Shown here: positions 61,234 to 64,000 of the stretch, piece after piece
Layout: each line of letters starts with the position of its first letter
Position numbering within the stretch: the stretch's first letter is position 1
Source of the DNA: Carboxylicivirga sp.
GTDB lineage: Bacteria > Bacteroidota > Bacteroidia > Bacteroidales > Marinilabiliaceae
Length of the DNA: 64,000 nucleotides
NCBI GenBank assembly: GCA_025210475.1
Contig: JAOARW010000029.1
Coordinates: 1-64,000 of the forward strand
Reading direction: 5' to 3'
The notes under the pieces: model-generated
What the model was told of the DNA's origin: nothing
The model's input: the letters and a program-made list of their open reading frames with translations, nothing else
The model's database searches: none
Position numbers and translations under genes: made by a program

Positions 61234-63861
61234 ATGTCAATTCAACATCAAGATGTAAACACGGTTATTAAGGCAGCTTTGGAGCCTGCTGTTGCTTTTG
61301 ATAAAAGCAGTTTTGATGTTGTGTTGATGAATGACATTGCTGTGCGTTTTTTCAATTTCGAAGAGGGTCAACAATATTCCTTACGGCAATTTTGTACGCG
61401 GGCCGATAAGTTTAACGAGCAGGCGGCGGCAGAGCTGATTCAGCTATTGCAGCCCAATGAACCAATTTTGGTTCATTGGCCGGTTCGCTTAGGTAAAATT
61501 CGATGGTTATCGGCTCATATGCAATTGTTAGTTGAGAAGGGGCGACAATTGGTGATTGTTATATTTCGGGATAATACCCTGGCTAAAGAAAGCTTACAGA
61601 AACTCGATAACATGATTGCCTATCGGGATATGCTTGATAAACTTTTGGCATATAATACCAATGTTAATGTCGATGAAATTCCCGAAATTATCGATCAATC
61701 TCTTATGATGGTTGGTAATTATTTTGAATGCGACCGGAGTTATGTGTTTGAATACAGCCGCGACCTCAAGTATAAAAGCAACATCAATGAATGGTGTGCG
61801 CCGATTGTGGAGCCATACATTAGTCAACTTCAGGATATCCCGATAAACTCATTTCCTTATTTGAAAGAGCGGTTGCTTAAAATGGAACTGGTTTGTCTGG
61901 ATGATATTAATGAGTTGCCCAAAAGTGCCATTGAAGAGCGTGAGGAATTTGCCAAGGAAGGGATCCAATCTATCTTACTCATTCCTTTTAGTGAAGGCGA
62001 TGTACCACTTGGTTTTATCGGCCTGGACCATGTTCATATGCAAAAGCATTGGACAAAGAGTGAAGTGTCAAACCTTAAACTATTGGCCCGAACCTTTGCC
62101 AATCTTATTGTTCGTGTTCGCAATGAACAGCTAATAAAGGATAATCGTAATATGTATCAGGCCTTGCTCGATGAGGCAAATGATAGCATTGGGATATTTA
62201 AGAATGGCATATGTATTGATACCAATGCCAAGGCAGCTAAGGAAATGCGTACCTTAAGTAAGAGCATTATAGGCAAAAGCGTCGTAGAGTTGTCGGCAAT
62301 GGTGCAACCGGATGGTAAGTCGCCCACTTATGCCAATGTCTATATCAATGAAGCTGAGAAAGGTTATCCGCAAATTTTTGAGTGGCGGCTAAGGCGATTT
62401 GACGGAACTGAGTTTGATACGGAAATTAGTCTGAATAGTATCAAGCGGGGTGATGAGCGATTGGTTATTGCCATTTTCAGAGATGTGAGCGATCATAAAA
62501 AAAAGGTGAGTACCTTGATGCATAGCCAGCGAATTCTGAAAAAAGAGATTGATACGATGGTGCATCCCTTGGATGATAGTAGTCAATTGGCACTGCTGGA
62601 TGTATTCGAGTTGGATCAGCTTCAAAAAATGCAGGATGCATTTGCTTTTGCAACTGGAATTTCTTCTTTGATCACCGATATAGAAGGGCAGCCGATTACC
62701 ACTGTATCATTTTCCAATAAGATTTGTACGAAGGTGCGCTCAACAGCTGCAGGGCAGAAGATGTGCATCGAAAGTGGCAAGCAGTTGGGTGAAATGGCTA
62801 AGAAGCTTTTAAAACCAGTATCCAGCCCTTGTTTATCATGTGGTTTTATTGATGCGGCAGCACCCATTATTGTCGATGGACATCACATTGGTAACTGGTT
62901 GATCGGGCAGATGCGACCCGAAGATTTGAACATTAAACATCTAATCGAGTATACTTCCGGGTTGGGGCTTAACAAGGAAGAGATTATTGATGATTTTAAA
63001 GACCTTACCCAAGTGGCACCCGATCATTTCGAGAAGATTCTTAATCTGCTTAGTGTGTTAACAGTGGAGCTTTCAACCCTTGGGTATAAAAATCTGAAGC
63101 TAGCCAAAACCATTCATGAGCACGTTCAGTTGGAAAAAAAGCTGCGCGATGCAAAGCAAAATGCAGAAGAAAGTGACCGCTTAAAGTCGGCATTTTTGGC
63201 AAATCTATCACATGAGATACGAACGCCGATGAATGGCATTGTTGGCTTTTCAGAGCTTTTGCAATACGATGGATTAACGCCGGATGATCGCCGCGATTAT
63301 GTACGATTGATTCATCAAAGCTCCAGTCAGTTGTTGAATATTATCAATGATATCATCGATATTTCAAAAATTGAATCGGGACAGATAGATGTTCGCCCGG
63401 GTTATTTCGATATGGTGCATTTGGTCAATGACCTGCAGGACTTTTTTATGGAGATGGCCAGGCTGAAAGGTGTTGATTTAGTTACAGAAACGAATGACCA
63501 TGTTGAATTTGAGATTTTTTCTGATGAGGTAAAGCTTAAGCAGGTACTAACCAATCTGATTTCGAATGCCATTAAGTTTACAGCTAAAGGCGAAATTGTT
63601 TTTGGCTACCAGGTGGTTGACAATCAGGCTATCGAAGTATTTGTGCAGGACTCGGGCATTGGTATTGATGCTGATGATGTTGATTTTATTTTTGATCGTT
63701 TCTGGCAGGCTAAAGATTCTGATGTAAAGAAAGGTGGTACAGGACTTGGCTTGGCGATTACAAAGGCCTATGTCGAATTACTTGGTGGTCATGTGGAAGT
63801 GGAGTCAGAAAGGGATAAAGGAACACGCTTTAGTTTTGTTATTCCGCGAACATTAAAATAA
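61234..63861 (+). CDS. Sensor histidine kinase with PAS, GAF and PocR domains
   Basis: An 875-residue kinase without clear membrane segments, so probably cytosolic. Order: N-terminal PAS-like region (about 1-125), GAF domain (about 140-290; ECDRSYVFEYS, IPFSEGDVPLGFIGLDH), PAS domain (about 305-425), PocR domain (about 455-620; AFATGISSLITDIEGQPIT, CIESGKQLGEMAKKL, SPCLSCGFIDAAAPIIVDG), HisKA (H-box SHEIRTPMNGIVGFSELL, about 657) and HATPase (NLISNAIKF, DSGIGID, GTGLGLAI). PocR domains bind small ligands such as hydrocarbon-derived molecules or propanediol-type signals. No receiver domain or response regulator is nearby, so it is an orphan kinase here. Confidence 0.93.
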   Translation: MSIQHQDVNTVIKAALEPAVAFDKSSFDVVLMNDIAVRFFNFEEGQQYSLRQFCTRADKFNEQAAAELIQLLQPNEPILVHWPVRLGKIRWLSAHMQLLVEKGRQLVIVIFRDNTLAKESLQKLDNMIAYRDMLDKLLAYNTNVNVDEIPEIIDQSLMMVGNYFECDRSYVFEYSRDLKYKSNINEWCAPIVEPYISQLQDIPINSFPYLKERLLKMELVCLDDINELPKSAIEEREEFAKEGIQSILLIPFSEGDVPLGFIGLDHVHMQKHWTKSEVSNLKLLARTFANLIVRVRNEQLIKDNRNMYQALLDEANDSIGIFKNGICIDTNAKAAKEMRTLSKSIIGKSVVELSAMVQPDGKSPTYANVYINEAEKGYPQIFEWRLRRFDGTEFDTEISLNSIKRGDERLVIAIFRDVSDHKKKVSTLMHSQRILKKEIDTMVHPLDDSSQLALLDVFELDQLQKMQDAFAFATGISSLITDIEGQPITTVSFSNKICTKVRSTAAGQKMCIESGKQLGEMAKKLLKPVSSPCLSCGFIDAAAPIIVDGHHIGNWLIGQMRPEDLNIKHLIEYTSGLGLNKEEIIDDFKDLTQVAPDHFEKILNLLSVLTVELSTLGYKNLKLAKTIHEHVQLEKKLRDAKQNAEESDRLKSAFLANLSHEIRTPMNGIVGFSELLQYDGLTPDDRRDYVRLIHQSSSQLLNIINDIIDISKIESGQIDVRPGYFDMVHLVNDLQDFFMEMARLKGVDLVTETNDHVEFEIFSDEVKLKQVLTNLISNAIKFTAKGEIVFGYQVVDNQAIEVFVQDSGIGIDADDVDFIFDRFWQAKDSDVKKGGTGLGLAITKAYVELLGGHVEVESERDKGTRFSFVIPRTLK

Positions 63862-63864
63862 AAA

Positions 63865-63893
63865 AAAGAGAAGCTCAAACTGAACTTCTCTTT
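63865..63893. terminator. Bidirectional intrinsic terminator
   Basis: AAAGAGAAG (63865-63873) pairs with CTTCTCTTT (63885-63893), with poly-A on the left and T-rich sequence on the right; it lies between the convergent kinase gene and the RnfA/NqrE-like gene. Confidence 0.75.
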
Positions 63894-63916
63894 CTATATG
63901 GTAGGTGAATTTTTCT

Positions 63917-64000
63917 TTACACAATACCTGCAAATCCCATAAATGCCAAGGCTAAAAGACCTGCAACAACCAATGCTATTGGCGTGCCTTTCATACCTTT
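63917..64000 (-). CDS. RnfA/NqrE-family membrane subunit, C-terminal fragment
   Basis: Only the last 27 residues are inside the window; the gene continues past 64000. KGMKGTPIALVVAGLLALAF, then MGFAGIV, matches the C-terminal helix of RnfA and NqrE, which end in a similar ALI-TAGL-ALAFMGF segment. The two proteins are homologous and cannot be told apart from this piece. Both belong to ion-pumping electron-transport complexes (Rnf or Na+-NQR). The stop is at 63917-63919. Confidence 0.6.
   Translation of the reverse strand, partial: KGMKGTPIALVVAGLLALAFMGFAGIV

Overview
The window comes from a member of the Bacteroidota, most likely class Bacteroidia and possibly a Marinilabiliales-like organism. 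The evidence is a SusC/SusD pair driven by an ECF sigma/FecR pair, a type IX secretion sorting domain, BACON-like lipoproteins, a BioG-type biotin operon, a partial RnfA/NqrE gene at the right edge, and promoters of the TTTG-N18/19-TAnnTTTG type. Shine-Dalgarno sequences are almost absent. The placement is inferred from gene content and style; no marker gene was aligned.

Layout: 0.2-6.2 kb holds a small leader gene, an intrinsic terminator and the biotin operon bioB-A-F-G-C-D (all +). 6.5-13.3 kb holds a coiled-coil protein, a flavodoxin/ferredoxin protein, a START-like protein, a large secreted phosphoesterase with a T9SS tail, a pterin dehydratase and a DUF457 membrane protein. 13.5-28.3 kb is an accessory nutrient-uptake locus: ECF sigma factor, a 1.2-kb tandem array of about 213-bp units, FecR anti-sigma, SusC, a frameshifted SusD, a FAS1-like lipoprotein, another lipoprotein, a TlpA-type thioredoxin, several small unknown proteins and a propeller lipoprotein. 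28.8-34.4 kb has a shortened chloramphenicol-acetyltransferase-like gene, an endonuclease/phosphatase-family lipoprotein, a PagL-like barrel, a candidate small RNA, YhcH, glutamine synthetase, an outer-membrane protein and a frameshifted small protein. 34.49-35.93 kb is an IS4-family element. 36.2-49.3 kb is largely housekeeping: a two-domain adenylate kinase, malic enzyme, a DcaP-like porin, panB, an RluA-type pseudouridine synthase, cytidine deaminase, a beta-propeller protein, an ECF sigma/anti-sigma pair and the thrS-infC-rpmI-rplT operon. 49.5-64 kb has a DPP-IV-type peptidase, a TonB-domain protein, an M23 peptidase, a cold-shock protein, uvrA, a lytic transglycosylase, a BlaI/M56-M23 regulatory operon, a PocR-domain histidine kinase and the end of an RnfA/NqrE gene.

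The most notable items are: (1) a BlaR1-like protein in which an ExbD-like and an intact M23 domain follow the M56 membrane protease, preceded by blaI and a promoter whose spacer is an 18-bp palindrome; (2) the tandem array between a sigma factor and its anti-sigma gene; (3) a tandem adenylate kinase with a degenerate second half; (4) infC starting at ATA behind a strong Shine-Dalgarno; (5) a terminator 16 bases ahead of bioB; (6) several genes broken by what looks like one extra base, often in a homopolymer, which may be assembly error.
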